DNA of 64,000 nucleotides from Alphaproteobacteria bacterium. Its GTDB lineage: Bacteria > Pseudomonadota > Alphaproteobacteria > Rhodospirillales > WMHbin7. Location of the stretch: positions 22,139-86,138 of the forward strand of contig JADFZV010000008.1 in assembly GCA_015232335.1 (NCBI GenBank), written 5' to 3'. Positions 9,590 to 18,107 of the stretch are shown in pieces. Positions within the stretch are counted from its first letter, which is position 1. Every line of letters begins with the position of its first letter. Under the pieces are notes generated by a model that searched no databases, had not been told where the DNA came from, and saw only the letters and a list, made by a program, of their open reading frames with translations. Both the position numbers and the translations under genes were made by a program.

Positions 9590-10319
9590 TATCGCCCCAT
9601 TTCGGGGGTTTGCGCAGGCGAAGCGGGAACAGGAATTCGGCGGCGTGCTTGACGCAGATATCCTTCAAGCGAGCCAAGCCCCGGGCGGGTGCGATGGCCT
9701 CCGGCAGCAGGGCGGGATCGGCTGGAATGCGCACCACCAGCGTTTCGATCGCCCCCACGCCCTCATAGCTTTCGCTTTGCGATTCGGCGGATGTTCCGGC
9801 GGGCATTTCCAGCCGATCCCAGGCGGGCCGCGAGGCCAGCAGATAGCGCTTGGCTGCAACACCGTTCTTCAAGAGGCGATGCGCCAGCACGACATCGAAG
9901 CCCGACAATTCCTCGAAATGCTTCAGGCGATAGATCAAAGCGCGCCCGTGATGCACAAGAACCTTGAGATCGAGATAACGAATGCGCGCACAGGCCCGGC
10001 AGGGACAGGCATTGCCCTGAATCAACTCGCGGCGCTTGGCGTCGAACACATCGAAAAAGGCCAGGGCCGCCTCGGCCACGCGCTTGCCCGCCTCTGGGCC
10101 TTCGGGGGCATGCAGGAAAACGGCGTCGCCTTCCAGCTTGTTGGCTTCCAAAGGCTCGTGCGCTGCGTCAAGCACGGATTCGATCAGCGCACTCACGATA
10201 TGTTGGGCGTGGCTGATTTCCTGCCGGTTGAAGGTCATGAAATCGGTATAGCCGGAGATGTCGGCCAGGATCAGAAAAGTGTCAATTTCTCTCTGATTCT
10301 GGCCGGACATGCCGCTCAC
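9579..10319 (-). CDS. DUF2652 family protein, nucleotide-cyclase-like
   Basis: Encodes 246 residues. The N-terminus has LILADISGYTDFM (about 16-28), the first metal-binding strand pattern of class III cyclase folds. KLEGDAVFL follows near residue 65, where cyclases carry the second metal site. A CPCRACARI cysteine cluster near residue 105 precedes DLKVLVHHG. This combination matches the DUF2652 family, whose function is unknown. Catalytic cyclase activity is not established. The gene overlaps asd by four bases (ATGA), suggesting co-transcription after asd, and converges on the TPR gene with an 11-base overlap. Confidence 0.8.
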   Translation of the reverse strand: MSGMSGQNQREIDTFLILADISGYTDFMTFNRQEISHAQHIVSALIESVLDAAHEPLEANKLEGDAVFLHAPEGPEAGKRVAEAALAFFDVFDAKRRELIQGNACPCRACARIRYLDLKVLVHHGRALIYRLKHFEELSGFDVVLAHRLLKNGVAAKRYLLASRPAWDRLEMPAGTSAESQSESYEGVGAIETLVVRIPADPALLPEAIAPARGLARLKDICVKHAAEFLFPLRLRKPPKWGDIRQ

Positions 10320-11335
10320 TTCTTCAAGTAGTCTTTGATCAGCAGTTCGGCGATCTGCACGGCATTAAGCGCAGCACCCTTGCGCAGATTGTCGGCCACC
10401 ACCCACATCGACAGCCCGTTGGGCACCGTGGGGTCCTTGCGGATGCGGCTGACATAGGTGGCGTCCTCGCCTGCGCATTCGGCAGGCGTGACATAACCAC
10501 CCGGCTCGCGCTTATCGACCACGATGACGCCCGGCGCCTTCGACAAGGCTTTGCGAGCTTGTTCGACGGTGATCGGATTTTCGAACTCGACATTGATCGA
10601 TTCGGCATGGCCGATGAAGACTGGCACGCGAACACAAGTGGCGTTGACCTCTATGTCGGGGTCCATGATCTTCTTGGTCTCGACCACCATCTTCCATTCT
10701 TCCTTGGTCGCACCGTCTTGCATGAAAATGTCGATTTGCGGAATCACGTTGAAGGCGATCTGCTTGGGGAATTTATGGGGCTCGACCGGATCGTTGACAT
10801 AGATGGCGCGGGTCTGGTTGAACAATTCGTCCATGGCGTCCTTGCCCGCTCCCGAGGTCGACTGATAGGTCGAAACCACGACGCGCTTGATCTTGGCCAG
10901 ATCGTGCAGGGGCTTTAACGCCACAACCATCTGAATGGTCGAGCAGTTGGGATTGGCGATGATGCCGCGCTTTTTGTATTTGGCGATCGCTTCGGGATTG
11001 ACCTCGGGCACCACCAGGGGGATGTCGTGCTCCATGCGGAAATGCGAGGTGTTGTCGATCACCACGCAGCCAGCGGCGGCGGCGCGGGGGCTGTGCACCG
11101 CCGACACCTTGGCGCCCGGCGAAGAGAGCGCTATATCAACACCCTTGAAGTCGAACTTGGCCAGATCCTGGATTTTCAGAACCTTGTCCTCGCCGAAGGA
11201 CACTTCGCGCCCGGCTGAACGTTCGCTTGCCAGCGCGATCACCTCGCTTGCGGGAAAGTTGCGCTCGGCCAGCGTTTGCAGCATTTCGCGGCCAACATTG
11301 CCGGTGGCGCCGATAACGGCAACACGATAACCCAT
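10316..11335 (-). CDS. asd: Aspartate-semialdehyde dehydrogenase
   Basis: Encodes 339 residues from the ATG at 11335, preceded by AAGGA; the frame stays open 24 codons further but those residues are not family-like. It reduces aspartyl phosphate to aspartate semialdehyde with NADPH, the branch point to lysine, threonine, methionine and diaminopimelate. The Rossmann motif is VIGATGNVGREML (7-19), catalytic Cys131 lies in NPNCSTIQMV, and the C-terminal active-site region is near GGYVTPAECAGED. Length matches the proteobacterial family. It is the first gene of a two-gene minus-strand unit with the DUF2652 gene. Confidence 0.96.
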   Translation of the reverse strand: MGYRVAVIGATGNVGREMLQTLAERNFPASEVIALASERSAGREVSFGEDKVLKIQDLAKFDFKGVDIALSSPGAKVSAVHSPRAAAAGCVVIDNTSHFRMEHDIPLVVPEVNPEAIAKYKKRGIIANPNCSTIQMVVALKPLHDLAKIKRVVVSTYQSTSGAGKDAMDELFNQTRAIYVNDPVEPHKFPKQIAFNVIPQIDIFMQDGATKEEWKMVVETKKIMDPDIEVNATCVRVPVFIGHAESINVEFENPITVEQARKALSKAPGVIVVDKREPGGYVTPAECAGEDATYVSRIRKDPTVPNGLSMWVVADNLRKGAALNAVQIAELLIKDYLKK

Positions 11336-11413
11336 GATCCTGGTCCTTGATTTGTTTTTGTTAACGTAAAGGGGCGCAAACCTAGCGCCTGAAGGCCAAG
11401 AATTCAATATCTC

Positions 11414-11914
11414 TCAATTACACTGGCCCAGCGAGCCCTCGGCGCAGACATGTTTGCCGTCGGTCCAAAGCGCCCCGGTCAGGTCGGCATAGAGGAAATC
11501 GGCCCCGGTCAGGCGGGCGCCGGTGAAGTCGGCTCCCTTGAGGACGGCCCTGAAAAAGCGGGCCCGGCGCAGGTCGGCCTGGCGAAAGCTGGCCCCGGAC
11601 AGTTCGGCCTTGGTGAAATCGGCCTCGGTCAGGTCGGCTTCGTCAAAGCGGCTGGCGGTCAGATTGGCGCTGATGAATTTGGCCCTGTAGCCATTGGCGG
11701 CCCGAAGGTCGCTTTGCGACAGATCGGTGCGCTGGAAGGTCGATTCGCGCAAATTAGCGCCTCCAAGGTCGCTTTTGGCCAGGGCGCGGCCATCGTGATA
11801 GCAGCGCCGCCAGTTTACCCCCGCATGGGCAGGCTCGGCGCAGGAGGCGGCATCGTTCTGCGCCAAAGCGGGCAGGGCGGCCAGAAGGAGGGGCAGAAGA
11901 AAGAACCATCTCAT
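11414..11914 (-). CDS. Exported pentapeptide-repeat protein
   Basis: Encodes 166 residues from the ATG at 11914, which gives a clean signal peptide (MRWFFLLPLLLAALPALAQ). The body has more than ten A(D/N)Lxx pentapeptide units from about residue 45 to 150 (for example LGGANLRESTF, LTEADFTKAEL, LTGADFLYADL), which should fold as a right-handed quadrilateral beta helix. Cysteines occur just after the signal peptide, before the helix and near the C-terminus (VCAEG...QC), so a disulfide in the periplasm is plausible. The function is unknown; family members are usually scaffolds or binding proteins. Confidence 0.85.
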   Translation of the reverse strand: MRWFFLLPLLLAALPALAQNDAASCAEPAHAGVNWRRCYHDGRALAKSDLGGANLRESTFQRTDLSQSDLRAANGYRAKFISANLTASRFDEADLTEADFTKAELSGASFRQADLRRARFFRAVLKGADFTGARLTGADFLYADLTGALWTDGKHVCAEGSLGQCN

Positions 11915-12002
11915 GAAACAAGATGTAATGAGCCCCAGGGCATTTGGCAAAGACTGAATTGGTGGTTAGACTGGGCATCACCGGAACGCTCAGGAGAAGC
12001 AC

Positions 12003-12887
12003 ATGCCCAGGTCGAAGGCCGAAACGGCCCTTATGGAAGCGGAACAGCATTGGGCGGCAGGCGAGATTCCGCCCGCCCGCGAGGCCTATCGCCGGGCCCG
12101 GCTGCATTTCCACGAGGTGGACGACAAGGGCGGCGAGGCCCGTTCCCTGGCCCGTTTGGGCGAGTTGGAGCATCGCCAGGGTCATTTGGCGCAGGCGCGA
12201 GCGCTTCTGGTCGAAGCCCGGGCTTTGCTGGCGGGCGAGGCCGATGCCATTGCCCAGGCCGATATCCTGGTGCTTCTGGGCGAGCTGGATCGCAGCGAAA
12301 AGAAGCTTGGCGATGCTCGAATCGCCTTGGAATCGGCGGGCAGGATGTATCAGGGTGCTGGCGATATCGGAGGTGAAATCCAGGTCAAGCTGCGGCTGGG
12401 CGGGGTGGCCTCTTCCGAGGGACGGGAAGACTTGGCGCTCGACGCCTTCAAGGATGCCGAAAAGCTGGCGCGTCAAGCCGGTGACGATCTGGCGGGCGGA
12501 CAGGCCTTGATGGCCCTGGCCGACATCGAACGACGTCTTAACCGCCTCGATCTGGCCCATCAGGCGATGGCCCAGGCCCTGGCTTTGTTCAAAGCCTCGG
12601 GCGACGTGCTGGACGAGGCGGCGGCCACGGCAGAGTTGGCCACACTGGCCCGCGATCTGGGCGAGCGCGCCCTGGCTGTCGAAGGCTATCAGAAATCGGC
12701 CCATCTGTTTGCTGCGGCGGGCGATCTGAAGGGCGAGGCCCTGGTCCTGCTGGCTCTGGCCCGGCTGGAATACGGCCATGATTCCATGGCGGCCAGGCGT
12801 GCTGCCGAACATGCCGTGCAGCTTCTCGAGCGGGTGAATGACCTTGATCATCTGGCCCAGGCCAAGACCCTGCTCAGCGGACTGTAA
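12003..12887 (+). CDS. Tetratricopeptide-repeat protein
   Basis: Encodes 294 residues made almost wholly of about 40-residue helical hairpins rich in Ala, Leu, Arg and Glu, with TPR-like signatures such as GEARSLARLGELEHRQGHLA and ALMALADIERRLNRLDLA. No signal peptide or membrane segment is present, so it is probably a cytosolic protein-protein interaction scaffold. An AGGAGAAGCAC ribosome binding site precedes ATG 12003. It is divergent from the pentapeptide gene and followed by an intergenic region filled with mobile and repeat elements. Confidence 0.8.
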   Translation: MPRSKAETALMEAEQHWAAGEIPPAREAYRRARLHFHEVDDKGGEARSLARLGELEHRQGHLAQARALLVEARALLAGEADAIAQADILVLLGELDRSEKKLGDARIALESAGRMYQGAGDIGGEIQVKLRLGGVASSEGREDLALDAFKDAEKLARQAGDDLAGGQALMALADIERRLNRLDLAHQAMAQALALFKASGDVLDEAAATAELATLARDLGERALAVEGYQKSAHLFAAAGDLKGEALVLLALARLEYGHDSMAARRAAEHAVQLLERVNDLDHLAQAKTLLSGL

Positions 12888-12911
12888 TACAGGCATGCAG
12901 AAAGAATGACT

Positions 12912-13087
12912 GGCTCTTCGACGCGGCAAGTGGAATCCGCAACTTTTACCCTCGTCATGGCCGGGCTTGACCCGGCCATCCATGTTGGGTTCGCAAAAGC
13001 GTGGATGCCCGGCTCAAGGCCGGGCATGACGGTTTTTAAGGCGAATTTCAGACGCGTCAGCGATTCCACATCAATCGTCGAAGAGCC
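12912..13087. mobile_element. MITE-like element with 8-bp target duplication
   Basis: This 176-bp non-coding element is bounded by terminal inverted repeats of about 26 bases. Both ends read GGCTCTTCGACG, six variable bases, then GTGGAATC (left 12912-12937; right 13062-13087 on the complement). The octamer GAATGACT occurs directly outside each end (12904-12911 and 13088-13095), as expected for an 8-bp target site duplication. Inside, 12954-12982 and 13002-13030 form a second long hairpin with ATGGCCGGGCTTGACCCGG-type arms, a sequence common in alphaproteobacterial intergenic repeats. ISL3-family insertion sequences have 8-bp duplications and GG[C/T]TCTT ends, so mobilisation by an ISL3-type transposase is inferred. 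No transposase is encoded here. Confidence 0.8.
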
Positions 13088-13103
13088 GAATGACTCATGG
13101 TGG

Positions 13104-13214
13104 CCATCCTTCGAGGCTCGCTCCGCTCGCACTTAGGATGAGGATTGTGTTGTTGCCTCAAAGACTATCCTCATGCTGAGGAGGATGCGAAGCATCCGTC
13201 TCGAAGCACGAGGA
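13104..13214. repeat. Paired-hairpin CCTCATCC intergenic repeat, copy 2
   Basis: CCATCCTTCGAGGCTCGCTCC leads to AGGATGAGG (13104-13143), then TCCTCATGCTGAGGAGGATGCG leads to TCTCGAAGCACGAGGA (13168-13214). The layout is the same two facing hairpins as at 6709-6818, with many substitutions. It follows the MITE-like element, so the 360-base gap between the TPR gene and the next gene is almost wholly repeat DNA. Confidence 0.7.
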
Positions 13215-13249
13215 TAACAAGCACTATTTCACAAATGGGCATAACAGCG

Positions 13250-13711
13250 CTATTTCCTGGGCTTGGGCATTCCGGTCGGCTTCTTGCGGGGCGGTTGGGG
13301 GCCTTCGTAAAAGACCTCGCAATTGCCCCAGTTGGGGCTGAAGAAGAAATAGGTTTCGCCGCTGCGGGCCAATTTGCCCGGATCGATCAGAAGATCATGG
13401 CGCTCCTTGGGGATCATGTACAGCACGGCCTGGCCTGTCTTGCCGTCGAAAACGGCGGCCAGACGCAGGGGCGAGACCGGGATGAATTGCCCGGTCCGGC
13501 AGGCCTGATCCAGCACGGGATCGGCCTTGCCCGCCTTCCAGTAGGGCAGCTTCGAGCGCCTCAGCATGGTGTATTCGTAGGCATCCGGCCAGCGCGAGCG
13601 CAAGGAAGGCGCGCCGGGAAGAATGCCCGGGGCCATCATGGGCGCTAAGCGATCAGGGGCCGTGGGCTCGACATGCTGGGCCGGGGCCAAGCTTGGCGCG
13701 ACCAGCGTCAA
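13250..13711 (-). CDS. Hypothetical protein, probably exported, start uncertain
   Basis: The open frame gives 153 residues from a TTG at 13711. The residues just before and after that codon (PALLLGLTLVAPSLAPAQ) look like the hydrophobic core and cleavage site of a signal peptide, so the true start should lie upstream. No ATG or GTG is available there in this frame. A GTG in another frame near 13786 would supply a basic N-terminus, so a frameshift or a non-standard start is possible. The mature part is Pro-rich and contains YFFFSPNWGNCEVFYEG. It lies just downstream of metH on the same strand. No family was recognised. Confidence 0.5.
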   Translation of the reverse strand: MTLVAPSLAPAQHVEPTAPDRLAPMMAPGILPGAPSLRSRWPDAYEYTMLRRSKLPYWKAGKADPVLDQACRTGQFIPVSPLRLAAVFDGKTGQAVLYMIPKERHDLLIDPGKLARSGETYFFFSPNWGNCEVFYEGPQPPRKKPTGMPKPRK

Positions 13712-13775
13712 ACCCAGCAGCAGGGCCGGGATGCGTCCTCCAGTTCCTTGGCGTGCTTGCCTTGCGATGGCTTCC

Positions 13776-16700
13776 TCACACGCGAAAATATTTCGCCTTG
13801 GGGTGATGCAGAATGAAGGCCGAGGTGGATTGCTCGGGCTCCAGCTGATCCTCCTCCGAAAGCGTGACGCCGATCCTCTCGGCTCCCAGAAGTTTCAGCA
13901 ACACACGCTGATCGGCCAGATTGGGACAGGCCGGATAGCCGAAGGAATAGCGCGAGCCGCGATAGTTCTGCTTTAACATCGTCTCGATGTCGCGGGCATC
14001 CTCGCTGGCAAAACCCAGTTCCTCGCGAATGCGCTTATGGACATGCTCGGCCAGGGCTTCGGTCATCTCGACGCCCAGCCCGTGCAGATAAAGATAATCG
14101 CGGTAGCGGTCGGTCTCGAACCAGGCATGGGCGGTATCGGAAAGCTTGCGCCCCATGGTCACCACTTGAAGGGCGATGACGTCGGTGCCATCCTCCCGCA
14201 CATAATCGGCCAGACACAATCCCTCTGGCCCGTCCTGGCGCGGAAAGGCGAAACGGGCAAGCAGGGCTCCGGCTTCGTCAAGCAGCATCACTGAATCGCC
14301 CTCGGCCCTGGCGCGGAAATAACCATAGGCGGCTTGCGGTGCCAGAATATGTTCGGTCTCGCAGATTTTCAGCATGCGCTCGAGAATTGGTCCGGCTTCA
14401 CTCTCTACCTGTTCCTTCCATTCGGCCAGCGAGCGCCCCGCCTTCTTGAAGCCCCAATGGAACTGATAGAGCATGGTGTGGTTGAGATAGGGCAGCAAGG
14501 CCTTGGGATCGACCCGCTCGATCAGGCGCGCGCCATGGAAGGGGGGGGTGGGGATTGTGGACTGCCCGGCCAGTTCCGCCCGGCGGCTTTTGATCAGGGC
14601 GGGCGAGGCCAGCGCGGCCTGGGGCTTGGGTGCCGCCGCTTTCTTGGCCGGTCGATGAATCGCACTGGCGGCGATGAAATCGTCGAAATTCCCAGCCGCC
14701 ACATGGGCCATCAGATCCAATCCGTCGAAGGCATCCCTGGCATAGGCAACGCGGCCTTCGACATAGGCTTCGCGGCAATCGGCTTCGACGAAGTTGCGGG
14801 TCAGCGCAGCACCGCCCAGAAGCACGGGCACGGTGATGCCAGCCTCGCGCATGGCTTCCAGATTTTCCTTCATGATGACGGTCGATTTCACCAAAAGGCC
14901 CGACATGCCCACGGCGTCGGGCTTATGAGCCTTGACTGCCTCGATGATGGCATTGACCGGCTGTTTGATGCCGAGATTGACGATCTTGTAGCCGTTGTTG
15001 GTGAGAATGATATCGACCAGATTCTTGCCGATGTCGTGAACGTCGCCCTTGACGGTGGCCAGCACCAGACAGGCCTTGGCCTTGCCGTCCTTCTTCTCCA
15101 TGAAGGGTTCCAGATAGGCCACGGCGGCCTTCATGGTCTCGGCTGATTGCAGCACAAAGGGAAGCTGCATCTTGCCCGAGCCGAACAGTTCGCCCACCGT
15201 CTTCATGCCATCCAGCAGGATGCGGTTCACGATGTCGAGCGGAGCCAGCGTCTTCAGGGCTTCGGCCAGGTCTTCGTCAAGGCCCTGGCGATCACCATCG
15301 ACGATGCGCAGCTTCAAGCGCTCTTCCACCGATTCCGGGCGCTCCTTCTTGACCGACACGGTCGTCCTGTCCTCGAACAGGGCGATGAAGTCCTTAAGCG
15401 CTTCGGGCTTGCGATCGAAGATCAGAGCCTCGGCGGCCGCCACTTCCTCTGCGGGAATCTTGTGCAACGGCAGGATTTTGGAGGTATGCACGATGGCCGC
15501 CGTCATACCCGCCTTGAGGGCATGGTCCAAAAAGACGGAATTCAACACCTGACGCGCCGCTGCCTTCAAGCCGAATGACACGTTGGACAGGCCAAGAACG
15601 ATGCCGCATTCGGGCAGTTCTGTACGGATGCGCCTAATCGCCTCCAGCGTTTCGATGGCCAGCTTGCGGTCGGATTCATTGCCGGTGCAGATGGTGAAGG
15701 TGAGCGGGTCGAACAACAGGTCCGAGGCGGCCAGACCGTGCCGCTTGCAGGCGAAATCATAAAGGCGGTGGGCGATCTTAAGCTTGGCATCGGCCTCCTT
15801 GGCCATGCCCTCCTCGTCGATGGTAAGCGCGATGACGGCGGCTCCGTGTTTCCTGGCAAGGACAAGGCGCTTTTCCGCATCGATCTCGCCATTCTCGAAA
15901 TTGATCGAGTTGATGACCGCCTTGCCGCCGTAAAGCTCGAGGGCGGCTTCCAGCACAGGTAACTCGGTCGAATCGATGACCAGGGGTGCTGTGACCGCAC
16001 CCCTCAAGCGGCTGACCACCTCGGTCATCGCCGCTTTCTCGTCCTGGCCCACGAAGGCGGTGCAGACATCCAGCGTGTGCGAGCCCTCCTTCACCTGCTC
16101 CTTGGCCATGGCGGTGATGCCGTCCCAGTTGGCAGCCGCCTGAAGCTCGCGGAACTGTTTCGAGCCGTTGGCGTTCAGGCGCTCGCCGATGGACAGGAAG
16201 GCGTTTTCCTGAACCAAAGGCACCTGGCCGTAAAGCGAAGCCAGCGACGGCACCCAGACCGATGTACGCGCCTTGGGATGGGGGCGCTTGGGATCAAGAC
16301 GCATCAGCATGGCATGCGTGGCGGCGATGTGGGCAGGCGAGGTGCCGCAGCAGCCGCCGACGATATTGACGCCGTCTTCCAGAATGAAACGCTCGTGCCA
16401 GCGGGCGAAGGCTTCGGGGGCCAGCGGATAGACCGCCTTGCCGTCCACCACTTCGGGCAATCCCGCATTGGGCTGCACGGAAATCAGGCCGGGCCAACTG
16501 GCGGCCAGCCAGCCGATATTCTCGCCCATTTCCTGGGGGCCGGTGGCGCAGTTCATGCCCAACGAATCGACATTCAGCGCATTCATCAGGGTGGCAGCGC
16601 CTGCGATGTCGGCGCCCACTAGCATGGTGCCGGTGGTTTCCACGGTGACCTGCACGAAAATGGGTAGAGGTGTCCCGGCCTCGCTTCTTGCGATTTTGGC

Positions 16701-17213
16701 GCCGTTGACGGCGGCCTTGACCTGCAGGGGGTCTTGGCAGGTTTCGATCAAAACGGCATCGGCCCCGCCAGCGATCAGGCCCCGGACCTGCACGACATAA
16801 GAGGCCTCCAGGGTTGCATAATCGATATGGGCCAGCGAGGGCAGCTTGGTGCCCGGCCCCACCGAGCCCAGGACAAAGCGTAAGCGCCCGTCTTTGGCGA
16901 ACAGTTCGGCCGCTTCGCGGGCCAGCTCGGCCGAGCGTTTGTTGAGGTCGAAGGCCTCGGCCTCAAGCCCGAATTCCGCCAGAGTCAGGGGCGAGGCGCC
17001 GAAGGTGTTGGTTTCCACCATGTCGGCCCCGGCCTGGTAATAGGCCTGGTGAATCTCGCGCACCACGTCGGGGCGCGTGCGGGTCAGGATATCCGTGCAA
17101 TTTTCATGGCCGTCATAATCGGCCAAGGTCAGGGTGCGCGCCTGCACCTGGGTGCCCATGGCCCCGTCGCACAGAAGGACGCGGTCTTTCAGGGCTTCGA
17201 GGATTTTACTCAT
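13776..17213 (-). CDS. metH: Cobalamin-dependent methionine synthase
   Basis: Encodes 1145 residues from ATG 17213, whose ATGA overlaps the metF stop. It transfers the methyl group of 5-methyl-tetrahydrofolate to homocysteine via methylcobalamin. Domains in order: homocysteine-binding barrel with the zinc ligands GGCCGTSPAH near residue 305, pterin-binding barrel starting near SIGERLNANGSK, B12 cap and cobalamin-binding domain with DVHDIGKNLVDIIL carrying the cobalt-ligating His, and a C-terminal SAM-dependent activation domain (HGLGVEMTEALAEHVHKRIR). Length is close to the full-length enterobacterial enzyme, so all four modules are present. It is the last gene of the ArsR-metF-metH operon. 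Confidence 0.97.
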   Translation of the reverse strand: MSKILEALKDRVLLCDGAMGTQVQARTLTLADYDGHENCTDILTRTRPDVVREIHQAYYQAGADMVETNTFGASPLTLAEFGLEAEAFDLNKRSAELAREAAELFAKDGRLRFVLGSVGPGTKLPSLAHIDYATLEASYVVQVRGLIAGGADAVLIETCQDPLQVKAAVNGAKIARSEAGTPLPIFVQVTVETTGTMLVGADIAGAATLMNALNVDSLGMNCATGPQEMGENIGWLAASWPGLISVQPNAGLPEVVDGKAVYPLAPEAFARWHERFILEDGVNIVGGCCGTSPAHIAATHAMLMRLDPKRPHPKARTSVWVPSLASLYGQVPLVQENAFLSIGERLNANGSKQFRELQAAANWDGITAMAKEQVKEGSHTLDVCTAFVGQDEKAAMTEVVSRLRGAVTAPLVIDSTELPVLEAALELYGGKAVINSINFENGEIDAEKRLVLARKHGAAVIALTIDEEGMAKEADAKLKIAHRLYDFACKRHGLAASDLLFDPLTFTICTGNESDRKLAIETLEAIRRIRTELPECGIVLGLSNVSFGLKAAARQVLNSVFLDHALKAGMTAAIVHTSKILPLHKIPAEEVAAAEALIFDRKPEALKDFIALFEDRTTVSVKKERPESVEERLKLRIVDGDRQGLDEDLAEALKTLAPLDIVNRILLDGMKTVGELFGSGKMQLPFVLQSAETMKAAVAYLEPFMEKKDGKAKACLVLATVKGDVHDIGKNLVDIILTNNGYKIVNLGIKQPVNAIIEAVKAHKPDAVGMSGLLVKSTVIMKENLEAMREAGITVPVLLGGAALTRNFVEADCREAYVEGRVAYARDAFDGLDLMAHVAAGNFDDFIAASAIHRPAKKAAAPKPQAALASPALIKSRRAELAGQSTIPTPPFHGARLIERVDPKALLPYLNHTMLYQFHWGFKKAGRSLAEWKEQVESEAGPILERMLKICETEHILAPQAAYGYFRARAEGDSVMLLDEAGALLARFAFPRQDGPEGLCLADYVREDGTDVIALQVVTMGRKLSDTAHAWFETDRYRDYLYLHGLGVEMTEALAEHVHKRIREELGFASEDARDIETMLKQNYRGSRYSFGYPACPNLADQRVLLKLLGAERIGVTLSEEDQLEPEQSTSAFILHHPKAKYFRV

Positions 17214-18091
17214 AGGCAAGACTCCTTGGGGCGAACGCCCAGAATATGGCAGATGGCGAAAACCAGATCGGCGCGGTTCAACGTGTAGAAATGAAAATGA
17301 CCGACCCCTTCATGGGCCAGGGCGCGGCACAGCTCCGAGGTGGTGGTGGCGGCCACCAGGCGCCTAGTGTCGGGATCGTCGTCGAGCCCCTGGAACAGAT
17401 CGGCCATCCAGCCGGGGACGCCAGCTCCGCAGGCTTTCGAGAACTTGACCACCTGGGCGAAATTGGTCACCGGCAAAATGCCCGGCACGATGGGAACGGT
17501 TATGCCTGCCTTGCGCACGCGTTCCATAAAGCGCAGATAGGTCGCGGGTTCGAAAAAATACTGGGTGATGGCTCGGGTGGCGCCCGCATCGATCTTGCGC
17601 TTCAGATTGTCCAGATCGTCCTCGGGGCTTTTGGCCTCGGGATGGGTTTCGGGATAGGCCGCCACGCTGATTTCGAAATCGCCGATTTTCTTCAAGCCGT
17701 GGACCAGATCGACTGCATAGGCATAGCCGTCGGGGTGCGGCGCGTATGTTCCGCCGTCGGGTGAATCGCCTCTGAGCGCTACGATATGGCGAATGCCCTC
17801 CTGCCAGTAAAGGCGGGCCACCTCGTCGACCTCGGCCTTGCTGGCGGCAACGCAGGTGAGGTGTGCGGCGGGTGCTAGGCCCGATTCGCGCTTCAGGCGC
17901 AGCACGGTTTCATGGGTGCGCTCGCGCGTCGAGCCGCCCGCCCCATAGGTGACCGAGACGAAGCCGGGACTTAAAGGGGCCAGACGCGTCACGCTCTCCC
18001 AAAGCTGCTCTTGCATCTTCTCGGTTTTGGGCGGGAAGAATTCAAAGGAAACGGAGACATTGAGCGGCAGAATGCGTTCGGAAACGGTCAC
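17210..18091 (-). CDS. metF: Methylenetetrahydrofolate reductase
   Basis: Encodes 293 residues from GTG 18091, chosen because AAGGATT lies upstream and because it removes overlap with the preceding gene; the open frame continues to 18127. It reduces 5,10-methylene-THF to 5-methyl-THF using FAD, feeding MetH. The N-terminal SFEFFPPKTEKM motif, VTYGAGGSTRERT and the LRGDSPDGG segment are diagnostic. The C-terminal stop overlaps the metH start by four bases, so the two sequential enzymes are translationally coupled. Confidence 0.96.
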   Translation of the reverse strand: MTVSERILPLNVSVSFEFFPPKTEKMQEQLWESVTRLAPLSPGFVSVTYGAGGSTRERTHETVLRLKRESGLAPAAHLTCVAASKAEVDEVARLYWQEGIRHIVALRGDSPDGGTYAPHPDGYAYAVDLVHGLKKIGDFEISVAAYPETHPEAKSPEDDLDNLKRKIDAGATRAITQYFFEPATYLRFMERVRKAGITVPIVPGILPVTNFAQVVKFSKACGAGVPGWMADLFQGLDDDPDTRRLVAATTTSELCRALAHEGVGHFHFYTLNRADLVFAICHILGVRPKESCL

Positions 18092-18107
18092 GGGGGTAAT
18101 CCTTATA

